64,000 bases of DNA, taken from Colias croceus (taxonomy: Eukaryota; Arthropoda; Insecta; Lepidoptera; Pieridae). The stretch's first letter is position 1; each line of letters starts with the position of its first letter. A program made the translations under genes and the position numbers. The notes under the pieces are model-generated. The model did no database searches and was not told where the DNA came from. It was given only the letters and a program-made list of their open reading frames with translations. Shown here piece after piece: positions 1 through 13,072 of this stretch. Where the stretch lies: the NCBI RefSeq assembly GCF_905220415.1, contig NC_059556.1, positions 4,600,501 to 4,664,500 on the forward strand, written 5' to 3'.

Positions 1-3000
1 AGGGACCTTCTTCGCTTTGCATAATAGCGGCCAGTATACAATATTCTTCCAATTTTCTATGCTCAATTGTTTTCTATATTTATTATATTATGTATAAAAA
101 TATTTTTTAACATAAGTCACAATATACACTATACAGTAATAATAAGCTAAAAAATATTCAAATTACCATAGAAGTCAAAATCTTAAAAGTCACGGTAAAG
201 ATAATCATGCGTAATTTTGACTCACGTAGTAGTTATATTTCAAAATCGGTTACATTAACTTTATTGACACTTATACCATAGGGTAGCTCTCAGTGATTTA
301 TGAAATGTCCTAAACGCACAGATATGGATTCGCGAATTTTAAAAAGATACAACTATATTTCTAAAACGCAGGAGTCAATTTGACGCAGACTATCTTTCTA
401 GGGTTAAGTAGATATATTATAAAAAAAATCGCAGAAATATAAGTTCTAGTAAAATATTATATCAATTTATAACGCAGATTAACATGTACATAAACTTATA
501 GAAATCGTCATAGTTGAAGTATTGCGGAACTAGTGCAGTCTCCTCAAAGATGTTAATGCCCCTTTGTTCCACAAGTTCAAAGAAGTTGGGACGATCTTGA
601 GGCAGTTTATAATTGATAGCAGATAGATGGTTAAAACGTGCTTTTCTGATATTTATGTAATATAATAGTGATAAATCAATTCAAAATAAAGTTGAAGAAA
701 AAATAATTAATTGACTCAGAGTTAAATAGTTTTTCATTTGATATGAAATATTTATAAATGAAATAATTTAAAGCGATTTGATTTCATTTTTTATTGCATA
801 TCAAATGAAAATAGAGTGTATTGATAAAATATAAGAAGTTTTTTGACAAAAAACACACAGTGTTTATCCAATTTAAATGCTAACGCTCTACATTTAATAC
901 TACTTATAAGTTAAAAGCAATGAATAAAAGATGAGAATATTTTATAAACTGCAGTGCGGTGCTGCAGATTCAAAACGATGATCCCTTAATAAAATTTTAT
1001 ATGATACCTAGACGAAAGGTTGCAGCAAGTTTTTATTAATTTTATTAAGCTGGTTACCTTTTGCCCAGGTTGCCTGGAAGAGATCACCTCTAAGCAATAA
1101 GGCCGCCTAATAAACTGTATTTTGTTCTGTGTATATTAGTAATAATTTTCCCGAGTATAGTTTCATTAAAGAGTAATAAATAAATAAATAACAAAGCATT
1201 CAAATAGTTTTTACAATCAAATACGTACGGAAATTAAAACAACTATTTGTTCTATTTAGGTCGGTCCACTGAATGTTTTATTTTCTATTCGTTAAAAGGC
1301 TTTCAAATTAATTTGATTCGCATGTACTTTGTAACGTTGGTTGGTATTTGATCACGAATTACTAATTAAGGAATTTTGATTGGAATTGAACAAACAAAGA
1401 CGTAATTCTCGTATTCGTGCGTAGGTACTGTATAGGATTTAAATTTTCAGTGTAAATAAATATGTAGATTGTAGATATTGAACATACCACGGTAAACTTT
1501 GTTAGGGTATTTATTAAGTGGGGTTTGGAGCAGATTAAGAAACCTTTTTTTATTCGTTATAGACAAAAAATTGCATGCACAAAATTTTGTATGAATTGGA
1601 GTTATTGTTAATATTATTTCCCATCATATAAACGTTAATTAATAAAAAATCGTTTAAAACATAATACAACAAAGTAATTAAAGAATCTGTATTATAGCGG
1701 TTGAGCATTCTTCCTAGTAATTGGGTCATGTCCAACAATTAAACCTAAGGTTTCAAGAGATTTTTAACATGCAATCCATTTCATATATGTAATATTATGT
1801 GAGAAGCTTTTCTGTCCAACAATCCATTGTCATCAGATTTTTATCAATCTCCATTATCATTCCCTCTTATCAGATTATTTCTATGTATTCATTTGCTGAT
1901 AAAATTAAAAAACATACACGTACATATTATGTATTTTGCATGGTACATTAATATTTCTTAAAATATTTCTTCAATCCAATAAATTCCTTCTCTATAAATC
2001 ATCGCATTACTTAGAAATAAAATTAAAATAAATCAGAAATGCGAATAAAATCTACTGCATCTTCTACATAATCCTACAAAATGAATACCTTTCAACTGAC
2101 TGAAAAGGTTCCCATATTAGGAGTGGCTCTGCCATTTCATTTGAATTTTAATTGAATTTTCCCATGAAATAATTTCTCTGTGCCTGCAATGTTGGCTGTT
2201 TCCGAGTAAGCAATTTTGTAATATACTTTTATAAGTATTAAATTGTACGCAATTGAGGATGGAAATGACCGTATTTGGTGTAACGTTGAACAAAACATCT
2301 GTTATAGAAACGGAGACATAAAAATTTATGTACATTTTTGTAAGAAAATTTCTAATAATCATAGTTTTAAGTAGAGTTTGAGTAGAGTCACAGATAGAGT
2401 TCCAGGCTGTAAAAATTTAGATTGTATCACGTGCAAAAAAACATAAACTCAATACTTTAAATTATAAGATTCTCAATCAACGTAAGAAATGGCCTGGATT
2501 TTCTTTTTCTTATCTTACATATCTCATTCACAATTTCCTTTGAAATGAATACATCCACACTTACACTTCTTTTGCGTAAAAAAATCACAACATTTGTACC
2601 ATATTTACACTGCCCGTTTTTTAATTAAAGCTCGCTTCAAAAAGAACTTACTATCCAAGACAAGTTATTAAGCACACACTTAGAGAAGCGGCAAGTCTCA
2701 CATGAAAATGAGCTCTTGAAATTTATCTCGCGCTCAAAAGGGTTTGAACTCTGATGTTTTACGGTAACGAGGGCATGCTAACTGATCGTAAAAGTTTGCA
2801 AATGACCATCATTTTCCAACTTCTAAACTAACCCTGGATAGAACACAGGATTAACGCCGTGTCAAACTATTGTTTCCGGGATTGATGTTATTATCATAAC
2901 TTTGTATGAGGCAGTTATTTTGATGTAGTTTATTTTATTTTTAATAAGTATATGGAACAATAAGATATACAGCAGTCGTTATCAGGCAAGGCTTACTATG

Positions 3001-3290
3001 CAAAACATGCCATGTATGAAAGATACTACAAATTATAGGAATAGAAGTTATTGGCCGTATTACTTACTTCTGTAGACATCATTTTTAGTAATTTAACTTC
3101 GATGGATTTTTTGTTTTGATAATAACGTCTTGTTAAATTAATGAAATGATTAATATTAGTTACTTCAGTCCTAGTTATTAGAAATTTACTTAAAAAAATA
3201 TACGTTTACGTAACACTTTCGTACAACTTAATTCACAAACTGCAGTCTTAGTATAATAACCGCAAAGCTGTTTTCTGCTGGAAGACTATA
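1..3290. other. AT-rich intergenic DNA
   Basis: I see no gene, RNA or repeat here beyond the 1051-1110 tail fragment. The open frames present are short and low in complexity. Confidence 0.6.
1051..1110 (+). repeat. retroelement-tail fragment
   Basis: GGTTGCCTGGAAGAGATCAC with CTCTAAGCAATAAGGCCGCC resembles a 3'-untranslated motif widespread in moth and butterfly non-LTR elements, from memory. Only about 60 bases are preserved. Confidence 0.45.
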
Positions 3291-3293
3291 TTA

Positions 3294-3776
3294 GGGGCCA
3301 TCCATAAAGTACGTCACACTAATTTCATGAGTTTTTGAGCACCCCCCTGTCCTTGTCACAGGTGGTCACATTTCTAAGACCCCCCCCTCCCTAGTGTGAC
3401 GTCACATGTTTTGCAATTTAACATCGAAAAATTATTAAATTAAAAAAGCAGTTTCAAAATAGTTATATTTCCATTTAAATTAAGTACTTTTTTATGAAAT
3501 CAACATAATATCAAATATTTGAAACAATAACAAAAAAATAAACTAATGAATAAATATAAATTGTCCACAAAACAATTTAAACCGTATTGCCCTAAACATA
3601 GAGTTGGACATATTTTTTAGTTTAATTTATATTTCAAATTACGCGATTAGTACCTCTAGATTTTGAAATGTGATGTCACGAAACTTAGGACCCCTCCCAC
3701 CCCTTGTCACACCATGTCACACTTTGTCGACCCCCTCCCCCCCTCTTTACGTGTGACGTACTTTATGGATGGCCCC
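3294..3776. mobile_element. 483 bp MITE with GGGGCCATCCATAAAGTACG ends
   Basis: The terminal inverted repeats GGGGCCATCCATAAAGTACG and CGTACTTTATGGATGGCCCC are perfect. Both ends are flanked by TTA (3291-3293 and 3777-3779), which fits a 3 bp TWA target duplication of PIF/Harbinger type. Subterminal C-rich runs and CACGTCAC-like words recur. No ORF. Confidence 0.85.
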
Positions 3777-4569
3777 TTATGAGCTTTTCAGTTACTAGGG
3801 AAATGCATGTTTCACACCAGTAGATGCCAAGATTCCACTGGGATAAGGCGTGTGTCGCAATTGTGTAGAAAATACGTTATTTTCCAAATATGTCCGCGTT
3901 TTAATCTTGTGATTTTTTGGGATATTTTATAACAAAGTTTTGGACGGAAATTTGAAAGTTTGGAGACAACGAGTGAGTATACTTTGGTCTTAATTTTTGA
4001 GGTATTTTAAATAAGTATATTTTGTGATAATAGTAAAAATAAAAGTAGAGCAGAGATACCAATTTTTTACAGTAATTTAAATTACTCCATATTAGTAGAT
4101 ATTAGATAACTTTGCATTACGTTAATAAGAAACGTCTTGCTTGTCTACTCTCTTGATTAAAAATTTTAATCTATTAAATCTCAGAAAAAAAATACAAAAA
4201 ATCTTCATACTTCTCAAGGTATAAAATTGCAAGTAACACTAATATTATAAAGTTCAGCGCAGAAATGTACTCACATTTAATATCTTGAAAGTAATTACTT
4301 TGTCTTGAAGTTGGGAACGAAACACACATTTATGTCAACGCGAAACTTTACTAAGACACTTATTTTCTAAGATGTTATCATAATATTTTTAACCAAAATA
4401 AAAAGGCAATAAAACTTTTTAAAGATATAGTCATTTTGAAAAATTGTATGTAAGTCATTGAGATTTATCGGTAGGTATAACATTTATTTTTAAAAACTCT
4501 TAATTATAAGAAAATAATATTTCTTAATTTTTATGTAAAAATATATTTAAGAAACAACAGCTTCATAAT

Positions 4570-4910
4570 ACAATAAACAAAATCTTGCTTTTAAGCCTAA
4601 GGGGATAGCTAGTCTTCGAGAGAGAAAATCTATTGTGGATACTTATAAAAGAGCTTTACTTTATAATATGGCTCAATTATTGGCTTAAAGATTAAACGTA
4701 TTCTGCTAATCGACTCAAAATAATTCAAAAGATGCAATTCTCAAGAATATACAATAAATTTAATTAACTTATTTTCATTTAAATATTTGCACACCCAAAT
4801 GGTGGGTAGAATGTACATATTAGCGCCTTAATATTGTAACAACACCTTTTTTGTAACTACATTCTTGTAAATAAATGAAATTTGAATTTGAATTTGAATT
4901 TGAATTGATT
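4570..4910 (+). mobile_element. 3' end of a 5'-truncated non-LTR retrotransposon
   Basis: The stretch ends TGTAACTACATTCTTGTAAA, TAAATGAAA and then a (TTTGAA)4 tail at about 4880-4904, a tail type seen in insect LINEs. No ORF remains. The left boundary is uncertain. Confidence 0.5.
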
Positions 4911-5236
4911 GAACCAGATTCCAAATATTTATTATCTATTATTTATTTTCAGACAGTATAATGTGTTTTTTTCACGTTTTTAAATTATAAGCATTTTAAT
5001 ACATCTTTACATTATTTATCGACGTTTTAAATAAAGTAGAGGTATTTAACAAAAAGCGATCACTCCAATCACCTGAATAATAGAGTGAGTCGAATTCAAA
5101 TTGAACTAAAATCCCTTTTACGATTGAACCTTTACTACGCTAATTTAATATTGATCTTATTGAACGGATTAGCTTTAGGAATACTTTGTCCGCGTTGAAT
5201 TGAATATTTCTAAAGAAACCACTAAGAAATTTCTAT

Positions 5237-5275
5237 ACAAGCTTTCCATCCACGGCTTTGCTCGCGTGAACCTCT
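5237..5275 (-). repeat. decayed Lep1-end fragment
   Basis: AAGCTTTCCATCCACGGCTT followed by TGCTCGCGTG matches the end of a Lep1-like copy. Nothing more is preserved. Confidence 0.4.
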
Positions 5276-5476
5276 TTCACGTTATCGCGTAGCAGCGTTT
5301 TTCATCCCTTTGACTGACAACTAATTTCTTGTTCTTGACAGTATGAAAATAGCCTTAATCTGTTTCACAGGTTTGGTCTATCGCTCTTCCCAATTAATGG
5401 ATTCAATAGTTTTGCGTGAAAGCCTTGCAAGCAAACAGACAGAGTTATTTTCGCATTTTTCTGTCATTATAGAAAT

Positions 5477-5659
5477 CCATACTAATATTATAAATGCGAA
5501 AGTAACTCTGTCTGTCTGTCTGTTACTCAATCACGCCTAAACTACTGAACCAATTTGCATGAAATTTGGTATGGAGATATTTTGATACCCGAGAAAGGAC
5601 ATAGGCTACCTTTTATTGCGAAATATGTACCACGGGCGAAGCCGGGGCGGACCTCTAGT
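5477..5659 (+). mobile_element. Lep1-like Helitron-type repeat
   Basis: Starts CCATACTAATATTATAAATG, has CTCTGTCTGTCTGTCTGTTA and GAAATTTGGTATGGAGATAT, and ends CTCTAGT. The upstream-facing half of the usual cold-spot GGGAACTATGCGG block is missing, so it is a shortened copy. Confidence 0.75.
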
Positions 5660-5768
5660 TATCTATATATAATAAATACATCAATAACGAAGTTTATATT
5701 TTTTGAGATACTTATGTTTGTTTATTTATTTTACATCTTAATACAAAGGAAACCATACTATTACTTAA

Positions 5769-5818
5769 AAAAAGAAAAAGCACAACTTATTACCAAATAA
5801 GTTGTGCTTTTTCTTTTT
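5769..5818. repeat. perfect 21 bp hairpin
   Basis: AAGAAAAAGCACAACTTA and its exact complement (21 paired bases each, 5769-5789 and 5798-5818) flank an 8-base loop. It ends in a T-run. It could be a MITE remnant or a folded transcript. Confidence 0.6.
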
Positions 5819-5982
5819 CTCTCTTTACTTATTATACTTTTCTTTTACAAAAAAATAGAAAAGCATAAATAGAATATTCTGCCCAAGAATTCCAATATCC
5901 AAGAAGCAAATATGAAGTTAATTAAGCTCTTTTGTTCATATACTTATTGCAGACCTTAGAAATATGTGGCCTTTATATAAAT

Positions 5983-6162
5983 AACTAGCTGTCCCGGCAA
6001 ACGTTGTTCTGCCTTACTCTTATCACTTACGGGTATGAAAGATATTTGCCGATTTTCAAATCTACCCGGATATGGACAAAAATTTTCATGAGAAAGGGTC
6101 CAGCCATTTCTGAGGTATACTTACTAATATTGTGACACAAGAATTTTATATATATAGAGATT
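5983..6162 (-). mobile_element. third CTAGT-ended family (GTCCCGGCAAACGTTGTTCT)
   Basis: Begins ACTAGCTGTCCCGGCAAACG and ends near GTGACACAAGAATTTTATAT. A relative lies at 38193-38337 in EF-hand intron 1. Confidence 0.65.
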
Positions 6163-6965
6163 AAACGTAAAACATCAATCTCACAAAGTCGTGACAACAA
6201 TCGTTATTTGTAAAAGAAAAGGGAACACTGTTTCCGTGCAAATAACTCGAATGCGGGAACAAACTGTAATAAGCGGATATGTATACAACAACAACAATAA
6301 CAGTCAGCCAAAATAAACAAGCCGAAAGCTTTTTTATGTAATTTTATGAAAATATAAAATCAAATAAATAGTACATTACATAATTGATTACTACTATTTG
6401 TTTATTTCAATCTATTGTAATTAATAATTATGATATACTTAAAGTTTTATTTCATGTCGTTTTATGAAACATTAAAGTAATTTGAGGGAGAAAAGCGATT
6501 ATAAAGGAAATTAAATCTTTCCGTAACTGCCTTCGGGTTCAAACAGAAGTCTAAGGTAAGGTAATATAAAATTGTTTACAATTTAAAAAATATTTCTTTG
6601 ATTGTAATAAAATTATTTTGTGAATACATTGTAATATACAGCTTCATCTTTCCAACGACTTTTAAACCAATTCTTTTATTTTATCTCCTAACTGTAAAAC
6701 CAACTCCTTTATTATTATTTTCCTTCAAAACTTCGGGAAATAAAATTATCCGCTTACGGATATAATGTGAAATGTAAATAAAAGCAATTTTGTCCACATG
6801 GATCCTTTTAGCACCATCTGCTCTCCTTTTACAGTTTCATCAAATATTCAGGAATATGTTGCATTTGTTACATGAATAGAACTGTCCATTTGCAAATGGA
6901 ATCGACATAAGAAGGAAAAACCGTGTTTACAATATGATAGCTCTTTTTAAAATAATTTATTTTCG

Positions 6966-7187
6966 ATACTAATATTATAAAACTGAAGAGTTTGTATGTT
7001 TGCTTGAACGCGCTAATCCCAGGAACCACGGATCCGATTTGAAAAATTTCACTACCAGATAGTCCAATTATCGTGGAAGGCTTTTTCACTACTAGATAGT
7101 CCAATTATCGTGGAATATAATTAATGTCATCACGCTGAGACCAATAGGAGCGGTGCCATGCGGATAAATTCGCGGGGCACAGCTAGT
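6966..7187 (+). mobile_element. second CTAGT-ended repeat family, copy with internal duplication
   Basis: From ATACTAATATTATAAAACTG to GGGGCACAGCTAGT. It shares the family phrases GAACGCGCTAATC, CGATTTGAAAAAT and GCGGGGCACAGCTAG with 18344 and 48208. A 29 bp unit is tandemly repeated inside it at 7050-7078 and 7087-7115. Confidence 0.7.
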
Positions 7188-7306
7188 TAGTAGACTGCTG
7201 CTGCCATCAGCTGAAATTCGCCGTTATTCTAGAAGTTCCACGTCATGGATTGATTATTTATATTTGAAAAATCTACATTGTAAATAACAATGTGTATATA
7301 TACAAT

Positions 7307-7546
7307 ACTAGCTTTCCACTCGCAGCTTCGCTCGCGCAGTCAAAGAAAAACCCGCATAGTTCCCGTTCCCGTGGGATTTCCTGGATAAAACCTATCCTAT
7401 TTTCCGGGGCAAAAAGTAGCCTATGTCCTTCCTCGGGTATCAAAATATCTCTATACCAAATTTCATTGAAATTGGTTCAGTAGTTAAGGCGTGATTGAGT
7501 AACAGACAGACAGAGTTACTCTCGCATTTATAATATTAGTATGGAT
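7307..7546 (-). mobile_element. Lep1-like Helitron-type repeat, full-length
   Basis: Reads ACTAGCTTTCCACTCGCAGC to AATATTAGTATGGAT. It includes CATAGTTCCCGTTCCCGTGG and the CAGACAGACAGAG block. It is about 240 bases, with the same structure as the copies at 12471 and 17337. Confidence 0.8.
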
Positions 7547-7805
7547 TATCATTATTTATAAAGGGCTTTAACATATGAACAGGAGTTATACGATAACTCC
7601 AGTCACACTGAGTAACTTTCACACGTGAACCTATTTCCATAAACTTACCCCGTGTGAGACGGATAAATGACAGCTAAGGCTTAGTGGGATTCCAATTTAC
7701 ACCTGTATGCGAAATCTCAGATCAAACTATATGCAATATATGCTGAAGAATATAATATGGCGGCAGGAATACAAGGTGTGTTCCCATGTATTTTAATATG
7801 AAGTC

Positions 7806-8699
7806 ATATATATGTCGTGGTCATATCGTAGATTTGATCATTTCATGATATGAGTGGCCATTTCACGAAATGGTCGCATATCGTGAAATGGCCAATTTAG
7901 TTTGGCCACATCATGATGTGGTTTGGGCAGATCAATGATAAGAAATCGTTTCACGATATGGCCAATTAACGCACGGTTTTTTCATGAAATGATCAAAATT
8001 ATTTGATCATATCGTAAAATAGTAGTATAGTAGTTATAATTAATCGTTGGTAGAGGCGCTGCAAGCTCTGTGTTTATGTGATAAGATGGCGGCCGCTGGC
8101 GAAAATTAAATTATTCGCAGTTAAAAACTTCATAATTCGTTTAATAACAATATTATGAAGAAAGTCATAGCAAAGAATTTACGACGAAGAGGTACGAGTA
8201 CTATGGAAAATGTGGATATCTTATATGTATAAGAAAAAATGCGACTTAAATAAAATAATTTAAGAAACTACTACTATATTATTATAATTGTTTGTTTTTT
8301 AAAAAGCGATCCGCTTCAGGCACTCGCCGGCCGCTACCGCGGCACGCTCGCTTTGCTCGCTCGGCTCGTGCGTTGTTTATCAAAGTCTAACCTAACCTAA
8401 CCTAACTGTTATCTATTGCAAAAACGATTCGCTTCTGGCATTCGCCGGCCGCTGCCGCGGCACTTAAATGACATTAAACAAGTTTTTAGAATATAGTTAT
8501 TCTGAAATTTTTTAATATTTTATGGACTCTTTATATTTTATACGATCTGGCCAAATGTGGATAACCAAATCGTGAAACGTTGACGATTTAACGATCTGAT
8601 CAAACTATGTTGGCCATTTCACGATATGCGACCATTTCGTGAAATGGCCACTCATATCATGAAATGATCAAATCTACGATATGACCACGACATATATAT
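7806..8699. mobile_element. 894 bp foldback element with about 90 bp near-perfect inverted repeats
   Basis: The left arm (7806-7896) and right arm (about 8609-8699) are inverted copies starting ATATATATGTCGTGG. Each arm carries shorter palindromes of the type CCATTTCACGAAATGG. Further scattered ATTTCACGATATG-like words fill the subterminal parts. The core at 8050-8470 is GC-richer. No ORF and no clear target duplication. Confidence 0.85.
8302..8463 (+). repeat. duplicated 43 bp GC-rich unit and CCTAA tract in the foldback core
   Basis: The unit from GCGATCCGCTTCAGGCACTC to CCGCGGCAC at about 8304-8344 recurs at about 8425-8463 with a few changes. Between them lies a (CCTAA)4 tract at 8387-8406, the same motif as the insect telomere repeat TTAGG. 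Confidence 0.6.
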
Positions 8700-11600
8700 C
8701 ATTTTCACATATAACTTAGACACTATTTAACTTAGACAATATAAATAGCTTCTGAAGTTATGGCATAGGTTGAATAAATTGCTTATTTCTTTCCCGTCTC
8801 ATTTCTAGCATATGCTATAAATATTTATATTATAGTAATAATTCACAATAAATGAAAGGCTTTAGCATCGTGCGCTTTTAATCATATAATATAGAACATA
8901 ATTGTCTTTTCTATTATTAAATATTTTCTAAATAGTTAACAAAACGCGTATATACAATGCCTACATTATATAAATATAATGTTAAATACGTTAAATGTAT
9001 TTATATCTTATCTAAATAATTTATTTATCTAGGTATATTAACCAGAAAAAGCTTCTAATTTCCGCTAATTACCGGCCAATGAAAACGTCGCTTCAGCAAA
9101 ATTTGCAAGAAAATTACTATGAGAATTCTATGACATTATTAAACCCGTCTTCGTCCTATTTTATCTAATTGCCGCTAATCAATTAATAGAGTGCACATTT
9201 CAGCCTGAAATAACAAGGAAATAACCTAGGAAGTAACGTTATATAATACTGGCTTTCCACCAGTGGCTTCGCCCGCCTTGTCAAAACCTAACCTAACCTA
9301 ATAAATTTTATACTTACACCTTATGCATATTACATCCTACATTTTTATTATATAAATAATTGATAAACCACATAAATATAAAAATAGCATAATTATTGCT
9401 CCGACCAATTAAAACTTTACTTTTAACTTTACAATTTTTTCATAAAAATCAAATTCAAAACTAGTTCTCAATTAGCCTAGTTGCAGTCACCAATAAAATA
9501 AGAAATTTGCTGCAAAATCCGATCCGCAAATTTTACGTTCAATAAACTTTTTAGGACATCTCTAAATATGTGTGCAAAACTAGTGAAGAATTTTATATAC
9601 GTTACCTTAAAGAAGACAGATACCATTATTATTATATCATTTGCACAGTATACATATTATTTATTTCTTTATTCTTCATTGTATACAGAATGAAGTAATA
9701 GTGAAAATAAAAGTTGGTACAAAAGATACACAGTGTACAATTGGCGGCCATATATATAATGCCATTTCTTTCAGGCAACATAGGTACTTACCGTGTAATT
9801 AATAGCACACATAATATAATACTATACTAGATATAAATTGGTTAATATCATATCCCGCCAAATCGTAACCTAAATAATTAACATACCAATAATGCTGAGA
9901 TATGTATCTATTTATGTATATCAAATCAACTGTCACTTTGACAAGCTTGTTTCAAACCGGGAGGAGTCAGAGCTTGAGTCAGAGTGAGCGCTTAGTGAAC
10001 AGTTTTTTTTTTCAGTGTGAAAATTCAAAAAATATTTTTTTGAGTGCATGTATTTTTATTGTTTGTTGTGTATTACAATGTGTTGTATAGTTTTGCTATC
10101 ATTATACAGTCATGCACAATACATAATAAATATTATGTTTATACATTGTATCTCATTAAAAAACTCATAATGTAAAAAAGGTTCAACTCATTCGCTTGTA
10201 CTACATAAAATTAAATTATAAAACGTAATTGCAACAGAAAATTGAACACAATATTTCAAGAGAAGTTCGAATAAACAAAAAGCTTGAGCGCAATTTTTTA
10301 AATAAACCGTGCAAATAAAATTATTCTTCCTTAAGTTTTTAAGCACTTGGCTTTGTTACTGCACCGAGATAATAACAGCTTTAATTAAAACAATCCTTTG
10401 TAATAATTTGTTAATGTAAAAGTCACGTAGATGGTCCTGGAAAACTTGGTGTTTAATTCTTTCAGATTTCTGTCGAAAAGTTTTTCTAGAGCTATCTCTT
10501 GCTGTATTTTTAAGTATTTAAACGAAAACCTGGATAGTTTATATTTATATTTCTACTTTCCGATGAAAATAAACTTCCCTGTATATTTAATTTGACAAAA
10601 TTATTTAGTAGGTAATATTTTAAACGTATTTCAATGTAACTACGTTAATACGAATTTCGGAAGAATACGGAAAACTTTCAGGAAGGGAATACATGAAAAC
10701 TGTAATTATTATTCATGGTGAAGCACACAAAAATCAACGTGATAAACATATACGAGAGAAGACAATAAAAAATTATTATTGTCTCCGAAAAATTTACGCA
10801 AGAGATACCGTCACCACAATTTGTATGTAAATGAATTTTATTGTTCTTGCCAAATAATTTTCACATTCATACCTTAGTGGTTTTAATTTGCAATTCAGCT
10901 TTTCCCTGTTTACAAGTAAAATGCTTTTTATAGCCAATAACTCACATCTAATTAAAATTTTAAAAAGTCCTATAGTTACATATGGAATTTTTCATTTTAA
11001 AATTTGGAAAGAAAAAAATATGCCGCAGTAGAAGTTGAGTCTGGCCGTTGAATTTTGGCCAGTATATTAACTACTTGGCCTCTCTAGGGAAATCATTTCT
11101 CTACCGAAGATTGGCATAAACCGTAGTCCGTAGCTGCATACATTATTCGTATGATTTGTCTAAATCTATGTATCCTGTAACTTACCAAACATTTCAGAGG
11201 ATATTTATAACCTGGGATTATTTGTGACAATTGCTGTTTTTTTTTTCCAAGGAACAAGATGTGTCATTTAATAAAAATAATAATGCTTTTTGAAAAACAG
11301 CCAGAATTCAGAAATAATACAATGTATTTTTTATTCATATCTACTTCGATAAGACTACAGATACATGAGTAAATCAACTTTTGAAAGTAACAAGGCTTCA
11401 TTGTAATAATAGATAAATTAGTTTACGTTTACTATTGATCATAATCATAGAAATTACCTGCAAGTTTACATTACAGCTTTTCCCAACGTAGTAAGTACCT
11501 ACTAAATCTAAATCGAAATCAACAAAACAATACCAAATACAATAATATCGGATAATCAAAGCATTGTGTGGATTATTTGGTAGATTCGGATTCAAAAGTT

Positions 11601-12470
11601 ACCAAGCAGTAGACCTTTGTTTCCGTATGTATTGTGTTTGGATTAGAAGCATATTGTTATTTCTGGAAATAGACGTGTCTAATGTCTATAGCTGTACTAA
11701 TGACTGTGTTTGGTAATTAGTGATCTTTATACCATTACGATATATAAAGACATTGGCAGTAAGGGAATTAAGTAATATTAATTATATAAAAGCATATCAG
11801 AAAAGAGACTATTATATTAGTATTAGATATTATATCGTACAAGTTTATTCATGTTTCATATGATATATTTATTAGATATTTAATATTAACGAAAGTCGAA
11901 AATACCGCCCTCGAGTGCGAATCTTTAAAATAGCTTCAGTATCTACTAACTGAAAATCTGTGTAGGTTTCTTTTTTTATCAACATTTCATTGTCCCAATT
12001 ATTTCTGTTTGTTATATCTGTAAGTTTTCAAAGGTAATAATAAAACTAATTTTACAAAAAAGCAACACAAACCGCCTAGCGTTATAATAGGTGTGCTATC
12101 AGGTGAACTGCCTTTTGCCCACTTTTTTAAAAACTTTTATATTAACATTAATATGCAAATGAAATTTAAAAGCATTTTTTGATCATACCAAAATTTCCAA
12201 TACGACCATTTTCTAATTTACTTCATAATAATATAAATCCTTAACATAGCAGCTTATTGAACTAAAAATCTTTCCATCGTTTTCAACAACATCGATTTAA
12301 TAACATTTTGAAGCCTTTTATGAGGACTGACAGGAAATTACGTCATCTGACTATCCGGTCTCAAATCCGGATGCGATGCGAATGAAAAATGTTCCCGTAC
12401 CATGGATAACGGGTTATAAATAATGATATGTTTGGGTTTCATAATAACGTAACACAAGGTTTATTATAAC
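8700..12470. other. AT-rich intergenic DNA
   Basis: Only the 9248-9302 fragment and a small GACAATAA/TTATTGTC hairpin near 10763-10785 stand out. No gene is supported. Confidence 0.6.
9248..9302 (-). repeat. Lep1-end fragment followed by (CCTAA)3
   Basis: ACTGGCTTTCCACCAGTGGCTTCGCC resembles the start of minus-strand Lep1-like copies and is cut short by CCTAACCTAACCTAA. Confidence 0.5.
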
Positions 12471-12710
12471 ACTAGCTTTCCACCCGCAGCTTCGCCCGCG
12501 CAGTCAAAGAAAAACCCGCATAGTTCCCGTTCCCGTGGGATTTCCTGGATAAAACCTATCCTATTTCCCGGGGTAAAAAGTAGCCTATGTCCTTTCTCGG
12601 GTATCAAAATATCTCTATACCAAATTTCATTTAAATTGGGTCAGTAGTTAAAGCGTGATTGAGTAACAGACAGAGTTAGTTACTTTCGCATTTATAATAT
12701 TAGTATGGAT
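12471..12710 (-). mobile_element. Lep1-like Helitron-type repeat, full-length
   Basis: Very similar to 7307-7546 from ACTAGCTTTCCACCCGCAGC to TAGTATGGAT. The GACA-repeat block is shorter. Confidence 0.8.
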
Positions 12711-13072
12711 TTAATATGTGGATTAAATTTAAAAAAGTTATAAGGTGAATTGAGATCAAACTCAGAAATTTCTTATGGTGCTAAAAAGTGTTTTGGAATT
12801 GGTCTAGATCTGGCATAGAGTTTCACTGAGATAGAGAAACCGAATCTTTTGGGTTTTGAAAAATCTTTATTTCTAGCCAGACATGTTATTGCCATTATTT
12901 TTATTAAAAAAAATAACTACGAGGTTATTCTACATCAAAATACTTTAAAATAATCATTCATTCAAAGAATTTATACTTAAATTCATCTCGCGAATTCGTG
13001 ATCAAATTATAACATAAATTTGTTAATTACAATATTACGTGTACTATCCGAGTAATGAATGACATTCATATT

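Noticed and set aside
2700..2790. tRNA-like phrase (GAGTTCAAACCC on the minus strand)
   Set aside because: No cloverleaf could be formed. The acceptor and anticodon arms do not pair.
5343..5800. frames of 65 and 81 codons
   Set aside because: They read through a Lep1-like repeat and its flanks.
8386..8406. (CCTAA)4 as a true telomere or subtelomere
   Set aside because: Only four units, inside a transposon, and the window continues with normal genes on the right.
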